Positions 8,211 to 16,645 are shown, counted from the first letter of the stretch. The stretch: 64,000 bases of DNA from Mycetocola_A sp015752285 (GCF_015752285.1 NZ_JADOUY010000001.1:620001-684000), one strand, 5' to 3'. Notes: generated by a model not told the origin, from the letters alone. Made by a program: numbers and translations.

Positions 8211-8684
8211 CTAGCGCTCGCCGGCGAGAAGCTTCTGGAGGTCAGCCTTGTTCAGCCGGGAGTAGCCGGAGTGGCCGGCATCCCTGGCTTGCCTGCGGAG
8301 TTCGACGATGGTGGGTTCGGCCGGACTGCGCCGTGCCTGGGCTGCCGGTTTCGCGGGAGCCGCCGGCTTCGACGGGGCCGCCGGCTTCGCGGTCTTCGAC
8401 GGCTTCGACGGCGCAACGGGCCTGGCTGCTTGTGACGGCTGCGAAGCCGAGTCCGGTTTGTCTTTCTTGGACGCCTTGTCGCTCTTCGAGCCCGACGCGT
8501 TCTTCGAGGCCTTGCGACTCGAGCCGGTCTTCAGACCCTTGTCGAGCTCGCCGTTCAGCGAGGCGGCATCCTTGCGGGCTCCTTTGTTCGCCTTCTTCGC
8601 CGCCTTGACCGCGCCCTTGATGGCCTCGCGGGCGTTCTTCAGTGCTTCTTTCGCGACCTTCTCCGCTTTGCTCAGTCGTGCCAT
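8211..8684 (-). CDS. Lys/Ala/Pro-rich basic protein with C-terminal Rho-N/SAP-like domain
   Basis: A 157-residue, strongly basic protein. Residues 1-45 form a charged helix (MARLSKAEKVAKEALKNAR...). Residues about 50-120 are a low-complexity Lys-Ser-Ala-Pro tail with AAPSKPAAPAKPAA repeats, like the tails of actinobacterial histone-H1-like proteins. The last 35 residues (TIVELRRQARDAGHSGYSRL, then NKADLQKLLAG) fit the Rho N-terminal/SAP helix-extended-loop-helix that binds nucleic acid. The layout suggests a nucleoid-associated protein. The start follows AGGAAAGGACAGGTC; the upstream in-frame ATG was not used. It is divergent from the lipase-maturation-like gene. Confidence 0.75.
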   Translation of the reverse strand: MARLSKAEKVAKEALKNAREAIKGAVKAAKKANKGARKDAASLNGELDKGLKTGSSRKASKNASGSKSDKASKKDKPDSASQPSQAARPVAPSKPSKTAKPAAPSKPAAPAKPAAQARRSPAEPTIVELRRQARDAGHSGYSRLNKADLQKLLAGER

Positions 8685-8818
8685 GACCTGTCCTTTCCTC
8701 ACGGCCGTTCCGGCCGAATCTCTTACCAGATACTGGCATCGCTGAGCGGTCCGTGCGAGGAAGCACCCGGACTTCCCCGTTGATCGTCAGCCGGAGCAGG
8801 TCTAACGTCGGCAGTGAC

Positions 8819-10246
8819 ATGGAGTGGTTCGCCGCCGCGGATTATGAGATTGCCCGTCAGGTCCTGCAGCGCGGCATCGCGGCTCTGTACCTCATCGCCT
8901 TCGTGTCTGCGGCCTACCAGTTCCCGGCGCTGCTGGGCGAGCGTGGCCTGCTGCCGGCACCGTGGTTTCTTCGCCGCGTCACTTTTCGGCAGTTTCCGAG
9001 CGTGTTCCACTGGCGGTACAGCGACGGCCTGTTGCTCGCGGTCGCCTCGGGCGGCGCCGGGCTCGCGGCGACGCTCATCGTCGGACTGCCTCAGGCGGGG
9101 CCACCATGGCTGCCGATGCTGGCGTTCCTTGCCCTGTGGGCCGCCTACCTGTCGATCGTCAACATCGGGCAGACGTTCTACGGCTTCGGCTGGGAGAGCC
9201 TGCTCCTCGAGGCCGGGTTCATCGTCGCGTTTCTCGGCTCGAACCAGGTCGCACCGCCGCTGCTGGTGATCCTGTTCCTGCGCTGGCTCGTGTTCCGGCT
9301 CGAATTCGGCGCCGGCATGATCAAGATGCGCGGCGGCCGGGAGTGGCGCGACCTCACCGCGCTGATGTATCACCACGAAACCCAGCCGATGCCGAACCCG
9401 GTCAGCTGGTTCGTGCATCACCTTCCGCGGTGGTTCCACCGGGGCGAGGTGCTCGGCAGCCATTTCGCGCAGCTCGTAGTGCCATTCTTTTTGTTCGCTC
9501 CGCAGCCCGTGGCATCCGTCGCTGCGGGCATCGTCATCCTCACCCAGTTCTGGCTGGTGCTCACCGGCAACTTCGCCTGGCTCAACTGGATCACCATCGT
9601 GCTCGCCTTCTGCGCTATTGATGACGCGACACTCGCGGCTGTGTTTCCCGGCCTCATCGTGGTCACGGACTATCCGGCGCCACCGCTGTGGTGGGTGATC
9701 GTGGTGGGAGCGGCATCCGTGTTGCTGATCGTGCTCAGCTGGCTGCCGCTCCGCAACCTCTTCGCCCGGCACCAGCTCATGAACGCGAGCTTCAATCGGT
9801 ACCACCTCGTCAACGCCTACGGCGCTTTCGGAACAGTGACGAAGGTGCGCATCGAGGTGATCGTGGAGGGCTGTGCCGATCGGCGACCAGGGCCGGACAG
9901 TGAGTGGTTGCCGTATGAGTTCAGGGGCAAACCGGGCGACCCGAAACGGATGCCGCCGCAGGTCGCTCCGTACCACCTGCGACTGGACTGGCTGATGTGG
10001 TTTCTCGCGCTGGGGTCGCCAGACACGCGCTGGTTCCAGATGCTGATCTACCGACTGCTCGACGGCGATGAGCGCATTCTGCGGTTGCTCCGGTTCAATC
10101 CGTTCCAGGATGCTCCGCCGCTCTGGATCCGCGCCCGCGCCTTCCGGTACCGTTACTCGACCCGGGCCGAGCGGCGGGACACCGGTGAGTGGTGGGTGCG
10201 TTCCGAGGTCGGAATGCTCATCGATCCGGTCGGGTTCGAGCGGTGA
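8819..10246 (+). CDS. Lipase maturation factor (LMF1)-family membrane protein
   Basis: A 475-residue integral membrane protein. It begins MEWFAAADYEIARQVLQRGI and has about eight hydrophobic segments between residues 15 and 330. Family blocks: LPAPWFLRR, FYGFGWESLLLEAGF, FGAGMIKMRGGREWRDLTAL, HHETQPMPNPVSWFVHHLPRWFHR, FAWLNWITIVLAF and, in the soluble C-terminal half, NAYGAFGTVTKVRIEV and YHLRLDWLMWFLAL. In vertebrates LMF1 folds lipases in the ER; the bacterial family has no established function. The start ATG follows a weak site. The C-terminal 140 residues would lie in the cytoplasm or outside, facing undetermined. Confidence 0.85.
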   Translation: MEWFAAADYEIARQVLQRGIAALYLIAFVSAAYQFPALLGERGLLPAPWFLRRVTFRQFPSVFHWRYSDGLLLAVASGGAGLAATLIVGLPQAGPPWLPMLAFLALWAAYLSIVNIGQTFYGFGWESLLLEAGFIVAFLGSNQVAPPLLVILFLRWLVFRLEFGAGMIKMRGGREWRDLTALMYHHETQPMPNPVSWFVHHLPRWFHRGEVLGSHFAQLVVPFFLFAPQPVASVAAGIVILTQFWLVLTGNFAWLNWITIVLAFCAIDDATLAAVFPGLIVVTDYPAPPLWWVIVVGAASVLLIVLSWLPLRNLFARHQLMNASFNRYHLVNAYGAFGTVTKVRIEVIVEGCADRRPGPDSEWLPYEFRGKPGDPKRMPPQVAPYHLRLDWLMWFLALGSPDTRWFQMLIYRLLDGDERILRLLRFNPFQDAPPLWIRARAFRYRYSTRAERRDTGEWWVRSEVGMLIDPVGFER

Positions 10247-10276
10247 GAAGGGGGCGGCGACAGCTCGCCTCGCGAG

Positions 10277-10336
10277 TGCTGCACTTTCGTGTCGCTGCTG
10301 CAGTTGCAACTGCAGCATGGACACAAAAGTGCAGCA
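10277..10336. repeat. Nested perfect/near-perfect palindrome after the LMF gene
   Basis: Outer arms at 10277-10293 (TGCTGCACTTTCGTGTC) and 10320-10336 match as an inverted repeat in 16 of 17 positions. Inside lies a perfect 20-base palindrome GCTGCAGTTGCAACTGCAGC (10297-10316). It starts 31 bases after the LMF stop. No T-run follows. As DNA it could form a cruciform; as RNA a 60-base hairpin. Confidence 0.85.
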
Positions 10337-10385
10337 TGAGCGCCGGCAGGTGGCCGCGCATGCCGCGACACGGTAGACAGGAACC

Positions 10386-11936
10386 ATGACGACCGCCGCC
10401 CAGCCCAGCCATTCCCAGAGCGAGATCGAGCGCAAGTACGACGTGGTGGAGGGGGCGAGCGTTCCTGACCTCGCCGCTGTCGACGGTGTGGCATCCGTCG
10501 AGTCCCGGGAGCCGGTGCAGCTCGAGGCCGTCTACTACGACACGGATGCCCTCGATCTCGCGGTGCGACGCATCGTCGTGCGTCGGCGCACCGGCGGCGG
10601 TGATGCGGGCTGGCACATCAAGAAGCCGGCCGCGGAGGGCCGCACCGAACTGCACTGGCCGCTCGGAGACGACACCGGGTCTGTGCCGGATGAGATTCTC
10701 GAGCCTGTGCGCGCGTGGGTACGCGACCGAAAACTGACTCCGCTGGCCCGCATCTCGACGCGGAGAACGGCGATCCACCTGCTCGATGCAGACGGCAACG
10801 GTGTCGTCGAGATCGCCGACGACGAGGTGACGGCATCCGATGTGCGCCGTGGTGGCGAGCGCAGCTGGCGGGAGTGGGAGGTGGAACTGCTCGACTCGGC
10901 CCCGGACACCGAAGAGGGACGCACCGCTCTGCTCGACGCGATCGAAGCACTGATCGCGCCGGCCGGAGCCCGTCCGTCCTCGAGCGTCGCGAAGGTGGCC
11001 CGTGCCCTCGGCGTCGACTCGCTGACCGAGGTGCCCGGTGCGCCCGCTCCCGCGACCGTCGCCAACCACGCCGGACCGGTCACGGCATCCGCTGTTCTGA
11101 TTCCGGTGATCGGCGACCTCGTCGACGCCCTGAAACTGGCCGACCCTGACTCACGTGCCGACGCCGATGACGCCGTGCACCGAATGCGCACGATCGTCCG
11201 CCGGCTCCGCAGCGTCCTCGCCGCCTATCGCTCACTGTTCGACGGCGACTCGACCGACGACCTGCGCGAACGGCTGAGTACTCTCGGGAACGTCCTCGGC
11301 GATGCGCGCGACCTCGAGGTGCAGCGGCTGAGGGCCGAGGCGCTGCTCGACGAGCTCGGCACTGCAGACACGGATGCCCGTTCCCGCCTCGTCGACGCCG
11401 CCCGCAGCCGCTACGTCACCGCTCATGATCGGCTCCGCGAGGTGCTCTCGGCGACGGAGTACTATCGGCTGCTCGACGATCTCGACGCATTCGTGGCGCA
11501 TCCGCCGCTGAGCCCGCGTGCATCGAAGCCGGCCAGAAAGGTCATCCAGAAGGTGCTCGCCAGCGAGACCCGGCGGGTCGCGAAGCGGGCGGATGCCGTC
11601 AGCGCGGCACACGACGACCTCGAGTCGCGGCTGCACGCGGTCCGTCGAGCAGGGAGACGGTTGCGGTATGCCGCAGAGGCCGCGTCCGCCATCGAGTCCC
11701 GACGGGCTCGCGCCACCGCCACGGCAGGAGAACGCGTTCAGGACACCCTCGGTGAGCACCGGGACTGCGTGCTGTTCAGCAGCCACCTGACCTCCGCCGC
11801 CGACCGGGCCGAAGCGGAGGGTGAAAAGACCGCCGTCTACGCTGCTCTGGCCGAGCTCAGCCTGCGGGGTGGCACCGCCGCGCTCGCCGAGTCGGCAACC
11901 GCGCTCACCGAGATCCGGGCACTCGTCTCACGGTAG
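10386..11936 (+). CDS. CYTH and CHAD domain-containing protein
   Basis: A 516-residue fusion. The N-terminal CYTH triphosphate-tunnel domain (about 10-200) shows the SEIERKYDV start, IVVRRRTGGGDAGWHIKKP, and the ARISTRRTAIHL and VEIADDEVTA strands. The C-terminal CHAD domain (about 240-510) is a helical domain with conserved histidines and basic residues: DDAVHRMRTIVRRLRSVLAAYR, RDLEVQRLRAEAL and RLHAVRRAGRRLRYAAEA. CYTH proteins hydrolyse or bind triphosphates, including inorganic triphosphate; CHAD domains bind polyphosphate. A role in polyphosphate or triphosphate metabolism follows. It is upstream of nhaA by 68 bases on the same strand. Confidence 0.9.
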   Translation: MTTAAQPSHSQSEIERKYDVVEGASVPDLAAVDGVASVESREPVQLEAVYYDTDALDLAVRRIVVRRRTGGGDAGWHIKKPAAEGRTELHWPLGDDTGSVPDEILEPVRAWVRDRKLTPLARISTRRTAIHLLDADGNGVVEIADDEVTASDVRRGGERSWREWEVELLDSAPDTEEGRTALLDAIEALIAPAGARPSSSVAKVARALGVDSLTEVPGAPAPATVANHAGPVTASAVLIPVIGDLVDALKLADPDSRADADDAVHRMRTIVRRLRSVLAAYRSLFDGDSTDDLRERLSTLGNVLGDARDLEVQRLRAEALLDELGTADTDARSRLVDAARSRYVTAHDRLREVLSATEYYRLLDDLDAFVAHPPLSPRASKPARKVIQKVLASETRRVAKRADAVSAAHDDLESRLHAVRRAGRRLRYAAEAASAIESRRARATATAGERVQDTLGEHRDCVLFSSHLTSAADRAEAEGEKTAVYAALAELSLRGGTAALAESATALTEIRALVSR

Positions 11937-12004
11937 AATGGACGCAGGTGCGCCGGGAAGTCTGGTCGGCAAGATCATTCGTCGAACCATCAGCAAGGAG
12001 CCCT

Positions 12005-13342
12005 ATGGCCGCGTCACCCGAGTCCAGCCCGTCACGTTCGATCCTCGGCCGGGGCAGCTACTCCGAATCGCTCAGGATCGGCACGATCCTGCGCAAGGAG
12101 ACCGTCGGAGGACTTCTCCTCGTCGTCGCGGCTCTCGTCGCTGTCATCTGGGCGAATTCCCCGGCCGCTGACAGCTACTTCGCGTTGCGCGACTTCCGGA
12201 TCGGTTACGAACCGTGGCACCTCGAGTTGAGCCTGGGTGCGTGGGCCGCAGACGGGCTGCTCGCCATCTTCTTCTTCCTCGTCGGACTCGAACTGAAGCG
12301 TGAGTTCATCGCCGGGGATCTCAGCCAGTTCAGCAAGGCGATCATCCCCGTCGCGGCCGCTGTCGGCGGCGTCGTCGTGCCCGCGCTGATCTATGTCGCC
12401 ATCAACGCCGGAAACCCGGCCTCCCTCCGCGGCTGGGCCATTCCCACCGCGACGGACATCGCCTTCGCTGTCGCCGTTCTCGCGATCATCGGTTCCCACC
12501 TTCCGAGCGCGCTGCGGATCTTCCTGCTCACCCTCGCCGTCGTCGACGACCTCATCGCGATCGCGATCATCGCCGTGTTCTACACCACGGACATCGCCGT
12601 TGCACCGCTGCTGTTGTTCCTCGTCCCGGTCGCTGTGTTCGCGTTCCTCGCGCACCGGTTCCGCCGGTTCTTCGGCGTGCACCAGTGGGCGGCCTGGCTG
12701 ATCCTGCTCCCGCTCGGTTTGGTCGCGTGGGGTCTTCTGCACGCGTCCGGCATACACGCGACCATCGCTGGCGTGGTGCTCGGCTTCGCCGTTCCCGTCA
12801 TCAGGAGCCAGGCCAGCGGCGGGCCCTCGGCCGGGCCAGGGCTCGCCGAAACCTTCGAACACCGGTTCCGCCCGATTTCGGCCGGGTTCGCTGTTCCTGT
12901 TTTCGCCTTCTTCTCGGCCGGCGTGGCGATCGGCGGCTGGGACGGCTTCGTCTCGGCACTCACCGACCCCGTCACCCTGGGCATCATCATCGCGCTGGTG
13001 CTCGGCAAGCCGGTCGGTATCGTCACTACGACCTGGCTGATGAGCCGCTTCACGAAGGCGAACCTCGACCCATCGCTCCGCTGGGTCGACCTCATCGGCA
13101 TCGGACTGCTCGCCGGAATCGGCTTCACCGTTTCGCTCCTCGTCGCCGAACTGAGCTTCGGCCTCGGAGCGATCGAAGACGACCACGCCAAGGTCGGCAT
13201 CCTGCTCGCATCCGTCATCGCCGCTGTTCTGGCATCCGTCGTGCTCGTCAGCCGGAACCGACGCTACCGCCGGATCGAAGACGAAGAGAGAGCGGATGCC
13301 GATCGCGACGGCATCCCTGACGTGTACCAGCGCGAGGACTGA
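12005..13342 (+). CDS. nhaA: Na+/H+ antiporter NhaA
   Basis: A 445-residue inner-membrane antiporter with about twelve membrane segments. It carries the family motif FFFLVGLELKREF (about 89-101). The ion-site aspartates are visible: TDIAFA (Asp151, equivalent to E. coli Asp133) and VVDDLIAI (Asp181 and Asp182, equivalent to Asp163/Asp164). It ends in a charged cytoplasmic tail (RIEDEERADADRDGIPDVYQ). The start is fixed by AAGGAG 5 bases before the ATG; an earlier in-frame ATG lacks such a site. The protein exports Na+ in exchange for H+ in pH and salt homeostasis. Confidence 0.95.
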   Translation: MAASPESSPSRSILGRGSYSESLRIGTILRKETVGGLLLVVAALVAVIWANSPAADSYFALRDFRIGYEPWHLELSLGAWAADGLLAIFFFLVGLELKREFIAGDLSQFSKAIIPVAAAVGGVVVPALIYVAINAGNPASLRGWAIPTATDIAFAVAVLAIIGSHLPSALRIFLLTLAVVDDLIAIAIIAVFYTTDIAVAPLLLFLVPVAVFAFLAHRFRRFFGVHQWAAWLILLPLGLVAWGLLHASGIHATIAGVVLGFAVPVIRSQASGGPSAGPGLAETFEHRFRPISAGFAVPVFAFFSAGVAIGGWDGFVSALTDPVTLGIIIALVLGKPVGIVTTTWLMSRFTKANLDPSLRWVDLIGIGLLAGIGFTVSLLVAELSFGLGAIEDDHAKVGILLASVIAAVLASVVLVSRNRRYRRIEDEERADADRDGIPDVYQRED

Positions 13343-13365
13343 CGCGCGGTATTCAGTCGGCTCGG

Positions 13366-13665
13366 CTAGCGCCCGGCGTTTCCGCTGAGGTCGATCTCGC
13401 CCGGGTCGACATCGATGTCTCCGACGTCGTCTGGTCCGCCGGTTCCCGGCAGCAGGTTCACATCGTCTGCGTCGATGTCGTCATCATCGAGCGCGGCCGA
13501 GTCGGGAGAGTTCTGCAGTTGCTCGGTCTCCTGACCGCTGGACGGGCTGTAGGAGCGGTCCTTGCCCGTTTGTTCGACGTCGGAGAGGTCGCCGTCGGTT
13601 GACGGGTGCGTCACGGGGTCGCCACTGGGGACTGTTCCTGCGGGATTCACGGTCTCATCGCTCAT
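13366..13665 (-). CDS. Small acidic hypothetical protein
   Basis: A 99-residue protein with no recognised domain. It is very acidic and low in aromatic residues. The second half has runs ALDDDDIDADDVNLLPGTGGP and DVGDIDVDPGEIDLSG, which look disordered or Ca2+/Mg2+-binding rather than enzymatic. No signal peptide. The start MSDETVNP was chosen because the upstream in-frame ATG adds only MRGPSLEL without a ribosome site. It is convergent with nhaA (23 bases apart), so expressed separately. I cannot assign a function. Confidence 0.6.
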   Translation of the reverse strand: MSDETVNPAGTVPSGDPVTHPSTDGDLSDVEQTGKDRSYSPSSGQETEQLQNSPDSAALDDDDIDADDVNLLPGTGGPDDVGDIDVDPGEIDLSGNAGR

Positions 13666-13763
13666 GAGCTCGAGGCTAGGGCCGCGCACGCGGCGGCGAG
13701 AACCCCCTTGCCGTAGACCGCGAGGTATGCAGATGGCGGCCAGAACGGCGGATCAACGAGAAA

Positions 13764-13794
13764 AGGGGCCGGGTGCGATGCGCACCCGGCCCCT
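13764..13794 (-). terminator. Rho-independent terminator of the PepSY gene
   Basis: Perfect 14-base stem AGGGGCCGGGTGCG / CGCACCCGGCCCCT with a 3-base loop, 12 bases downstream of the PepSY stop codon. On the minus strand the stem is followed by TTTT, as expected of an intrinsic terminator. Confidence 0.85.
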
Positions 13795-13805
13795 CGTCAC
13801 GGAGA

Positions 13806-14432
13806 TCAGTCGTCGTTGTCGTCGGTCCCGTTGTCGTCGGTGTTGTTGTCGTCGGTGTTGTCGTCGTCGCCGTTTTCGTCGACGTGAACCACGACGAACT
13901 TCTCGTCGAGCTCGACCTCGGCGCGGGTGCCGTCGTCACGCGTGACGTCGACCTCCCAGGCATGGTCGGAGTCGTCGCTGCGGTCGATGTCGGTCACCGT
14001 TCCGGGAACCTCGGCGAGAGCCGCTTCCGTTGCGCTGAGCTTCTCGTCGTCGGTCAGGGGCGTAGCGGTCGCGCCGTTGCGGTCATCGGCGTCATCGTCC
14101 CGGTCGTCCCGGCTGTCGTCGTCGCGGTCGTCTGTTCCGTCGTTGTCGGTGTCGACCCGCACGACCTCGAATGCCGAGTTGAGCGTGACGTCGACGTCGG
14201 TTCCGTTCTCACGGGTGACCTCGATCTCGTAACCGTCGTCATCCGCTTCGGAGTCGGTCACACGTCCGTCGCCGACCTCGGCGAGAGCGGCCTTCGATGC
14301 CTGCTCGAGCGTCGAGCCGGTGAGCGTGTCGTCTCCGTCGAAAGCGTCGGTCGAGGCGACAGCCACACCGGCTCCGCCGAGTACGAGAACGGCTGCGACA
14401 GCCGAGCTGATCCAAATGGTTTTCTTCTTCAC
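13806..14432 (-). CDS. Secreted/membrane-anchored PepSY-domain protein, Asp-rich
   Basis: A 208-residue protein. GTG start fixed by AAGGAGG 6 bases upstream. Residues 1-30 (KKKTIWISSAVAAVLVLGGAGVAVAS) are a signal peptide or anchor. Two PepSY-like repeats follow: TLEQASKAALAEVGDGRVTD...YEIEVTRENG (about 42-95) and KLSATEAALAEVPGTVTDID...WEVDVTRDDG (about 130-182). The linker and C-terminus are runs of Asp, Asn and Arg (DDNTDDNNTDDNGTDDND). It follows the two-component genes and its promoter carries the same CTGAAG direct repeat as theirs, so it is a likely regulon member. PepSY domains are thought to modulate proteases or extracytoplasmic sensors. Confidence 0.85.
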   Translation of the reverse strand: MKKKTIWISSAVAAVLVLGGAGVAVASTDAFDGDDTLTGSTLEQASKAALAEVGDGRVTDSEADDDGYEIEVTRENGTDVDVTLNSAFEVVRVDTDNDGTDDRDDDSRDDRDDDADDRNGATATPLTDDEKLSATEAALAEVPGTVTDIDRSDDSDHAWEVDVTRDDGTRAEVELDEKFVVVHVDENGDDDNTDDNNTDDNGTDDNDD

Positions 14433-14475
14433 GAGAGCCTCCTTGTGGCGTTTGTTCCACTGTGCCCGGAGGTCG

Positions 14476-14502
14476 CTGAAGCCAAACTGAAGCTTGCTGA
14501 AC
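14476..14502 (-). promoter_or_regulatory. OmpR-type direct-repeat operator in front of the PepSY gene
   Basis: Three CTGAA repeats, CTGAAG (14476), CTGAAG (14487) and CTGAAC (14497), at 11- and 10-base spacing. On the coding strand they read TTCAG. The same CTGAAG-N5-CTGAAG lies before the response regulator gene (16682-16698). OmpR/PhoB-family proteins bind such 11-base direct repeats. Confidence 0.75.
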
Positions 14503-14508
14503 GAAATT

Positions 14509-15960
14509 TCAGGAAGGGTCGGATGCCGGCAGGCGCAACTCGAAACGCGCACCACCCAGTCCGCCCGCGGTGGCGATCACAGACCCGCCGTGTGCGGCAG
14601 CGATCTCGCGCACGATGGCCAGGCCGAGCCCGCTTCCACCGAACTCGCGGGCGCGAGCCTCGTCGAGTCGCACGAAACGTTCGAAGATCTTCTCGCGGGC
14701 GTCCTCCGGGATGCCGTTGCCGTCGTCAGAGACGGCGAGCAGCACCTGCCCGCCGGTCTCGGTCAGCTCGAAGGCCACCCGATCGGCGGCGTGACGGGAG
14801 GCGTTGTCTGCGAGGTTTCGCAGCACCTGGCCGAGCAGTCCGAGGTCGCCTTCCACCCGCGCCGGACCGACCTGGGAGACGTCGATCGACAGCGAGGTGG
14901 TGTCTTTCAGGCGGCGTGCTTCAGCGAGCACCAGGTCGTCGAGGTCCACTGCGGTGCGGGTGGGCGCGAGGGTGCGCTCGTCCGCCTTCGCCAGCACGAG
15001 CATCCCCTGTACGAGGCGTTCGAGCCTCGCGCCCTCGTCGAGCACGACGGCGGAGAGTTCGCCAGCGCTCACGCGAGCCGGGTGCGCCTGAGCGACCTCG
15101 GCGTACTGCCGCATCGACGCGAGCGGGGAACGCAGCTCGTGCGAGGCATCCGAGATGAACCGCCTCTGCGTCTTCTGCGAGGCGTCGAGGCGGTCGAGCA
15201 TGCGGTTCATGGTGGTGGCGAGGCGGCCGATCTCGTCGCGGGACCCGGTGTCTGCGATGCGGCGGTCCAGATTGGCCGCAGTGACGTCGTCGACTTCGCG
15301 GCGCATCCGTTCGACCGGACGCAAAGCGCGGGCGACGACGATCCAGGTGGTGACCGCGACGAAGAGCAGCAGGATCGGCAGCGCGATGGCGAGCAGGCGG
15401 GTGACGGTGCCGGTGGTTTCGCCCACGCTGGCGACGCTGCGACCGGTGACGATGGTGAGGTCGCCGGAGGTGGCTGCGACGGTGACGAACTCGCCGGCCT
15501 CGCCAGGAAGAGTCGCGGCGCGGGATTCACCGCCTGGTGGGGTGACGACGGCGCCGATCGAGGCCGCATTTTCGCTCGAGGCGACGACCGTTCCCGCTTC
15601 GTCGATCACCTGGAAGAACGCCTCGTCATCGTCGTAGTTCGAGAGGAACTCCTCCGTGGTCTGGGTGACCGGGTCGTCGTCATCGTCGTCATCCGAATCA
15701 TCGTCGTCATCGTCGTCGGGGTCCGGCACAACAGGCGGAGCGGCATCCTCAGACACGGAATCGAGGCCGGATGCCTCGACCCGGCTGACGAGGTCTGTCA
15801 GGCTCTGTTCGGCGGTGTCGCGCACGCCGTCGCGGAGGGCGCCCTGCAGCAGAACGACGAACCCGACCGTTCCGAGCAGCAGTGCGACGGCGACGACGGC
15901 GGTCGCGGCGAGCACGATCCGAACGCGGATCGACCGGTGAGTGATGCCCTGCTTCTGCAT
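14509..15960 (-). CDS. Sensor histidine kinase with Asp-rich extracytoplasmic domain
   Basis: A 483-residue HisKA/HATPase_c kinase. Membrane segments at about 14-38 and about 190-215 flank an external domain with a striking acid run (VPDPDDDDDDDSDDDDDDDP, about 78-97). HAMP about 215-270; H-box FISDASHELRSPLASM (about 278); N-box NLADNASRHA; G1 SDDGNGIP; G2 GGSGLGLAIVREIAAAHGG. Start: ATG 7 bases after the regulator stop; a GTG at 15975 overlapping that stop by 8 bases is the alternative. Partner of the upstream response regulator. The acidic loop suggests cation or cationic-peptide sensing (inference). Confidence 0.92.
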   Translation of the reverse strand: MQKQGITHRSIRVRIVLAATAVVAVALLLGTVGFVVLLQGALRDGVRDTAEQSLTDLVSRVEASGLDSVSEDAAPPVVPDPDDDDDDDSDDDDDDDPVTQTTEEFLSNYDDDEAFFQVIDEAGTVVASSENAASIGAVVTPPGGESRAATLPGEAGEFVTVAATSGDLTIVTGRSVASVGETTGTVTRLLAIALPILLLFVAVTTWIVVARALRPVERMRREVDDVTAANLDRRIADTGSRDEIGRLATTMNRMLDRLDASQKTQRRFISDASHELRSPLASMRQYAEVAQAHPARVSAGELSAVVLDEGARLERLVQGMLVLAKADERTLAPTRTAVDLDDLVLAEARRLKDTTSLSIDVSQVGPARVEGDLGLLGQVLRNLADNASRHAADRVAFELTETGGQVLLAVSDDGNGIPEDAREKIFERFVRLDEARAREFGGSGLGLAIVREIAAAHGGSVIATAGGLGGARFELRLPASDPS

Positions 15961-15967
15961 GTGCTCG

Positions 15968-16645
15968 TCAGCCACCGTTGGCTGCCAATCGGTAGCCGGC
16001 GCCCCTGAGGGTCTCGATCGCCTCACGACCGAACGGACGGTCGAGTTTGTTGCGCAAGTGCCGCACGTACACCTCGACGATGTTGGGGTCGCCCTCGAAA
16101 TCGAAGTCCCACACGGCGTCGAGCACGGCGCGTTTGGAGACGACCGTGCCGAGGTTGCGGATGAGGAACTCGAGCACGGCGAACTCCCGCGAGGTGAGGT
16201 CGATCGGCGTGTCACCTCGCCAGACCTTGCGCGATGCAGGGTCGACGCGGATATCCCCCGCCTCGAGCACGACCGGGCGCTCGGCAGCACCACGGCGGAG
16301 CAGTGCACGCACCCGAGCCAGCAGGATCGCGAACGAGAACGGCTTGGTGAGGTAGTCGTCTGCGCCGGTGTCGAGCGCTTCGACCTGGTCCCACTCCCCA
16401 TCCTTTGCGGTGAGCATGAGGATGGGCGTCCAGTTCTTTTCCGCACGCAGGGTCTCACAGACGCGGTACCCGCTCATGCCCGGCAGCATGATGTCGAGCA
16501 GGATGACGGAGTACTGGTTCTCCCGTGCGAGCCAGAGCCCGTCGGTTCCGCTCGGGGCGACGTCGACAGCGAAGCCCTCGGCCTCGAGCCCGCGGCGCAG
16601 GCCGTCGGCCAACCGCGCCTCGTCTTCGACTACGAGAATTCGCAT
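15968..16645 (-). CDS. OmpR/PhoB-family response regulator
   Basis: A 225-residue regulator. Receiver domain (1-120): MRILVVEDEARLADGLRRGL, phospho-acceptor in VILLDIMLPGMSGYRV (about Asp51), conserved Thr/Lys in PILMLTAKDG and LTKPFSFAILLARVRALLRR. C-terminal winged helix (about 130-222): RVDPASRKVWRGDTPIDLTSREFAVLEFL and VEVYVRHLRNKLDRPFGREAIETLRGAGYRL, the Trans_reg_C recognition helix. GGGGGAGGTG precedes the ATG. First gene of a regulator-kinase operon; a CTGAAG direct repeat 37-53 bases upstream suggests autoregulation. Confidence 0.94.
   Translation of the reverse strand: MRILVVEDEARLADGLRRGLEAEGFAVDVAPSGTDGLWLARENQYSVILLDIMLPGMSGYRVCETLRAEKNWTPILMLTAKDGEWDQVEALDTGADDYLTKPFSFAILLARVRALLRRGAAERPVVLEAGDIRVDPASRKVWRGDTPIDLTSREFAVLEFLIRNLGTVVSKRAVLDAVWDFDFEGDPNIVEVYVRHLRNKLDRPFGREAIETLRGAGYRLAANGG

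Noticed and set aside
8723..10435. 570-residue minus-strand ORF across the LMF gene
   Set aside because: Arises because high-GC third positions suppress stops in the mirror frame; no motif, no ribosome site, and the + strand carries conserved LMF blocks.
12032..13186. 384-residue ORF antisense to nhaA
   Set aside because: Asp/Glu/Arg-rich shadow of membrane codons; nhaA is certain.
13808..13885. Repeated GTCGTC triplets resembling a short tandem repeat or CRISPR-like array
   Set aside because: They encode the Asp/Asn-rich tail of the PepSY protein; no spacers or repeat-spacer pattern.
15675..15720. ATCGTC/GTCATC microsatellite
   Set aside because: It codes for the poly-Asp stretch of the kinase; noted as a protein feature instead.
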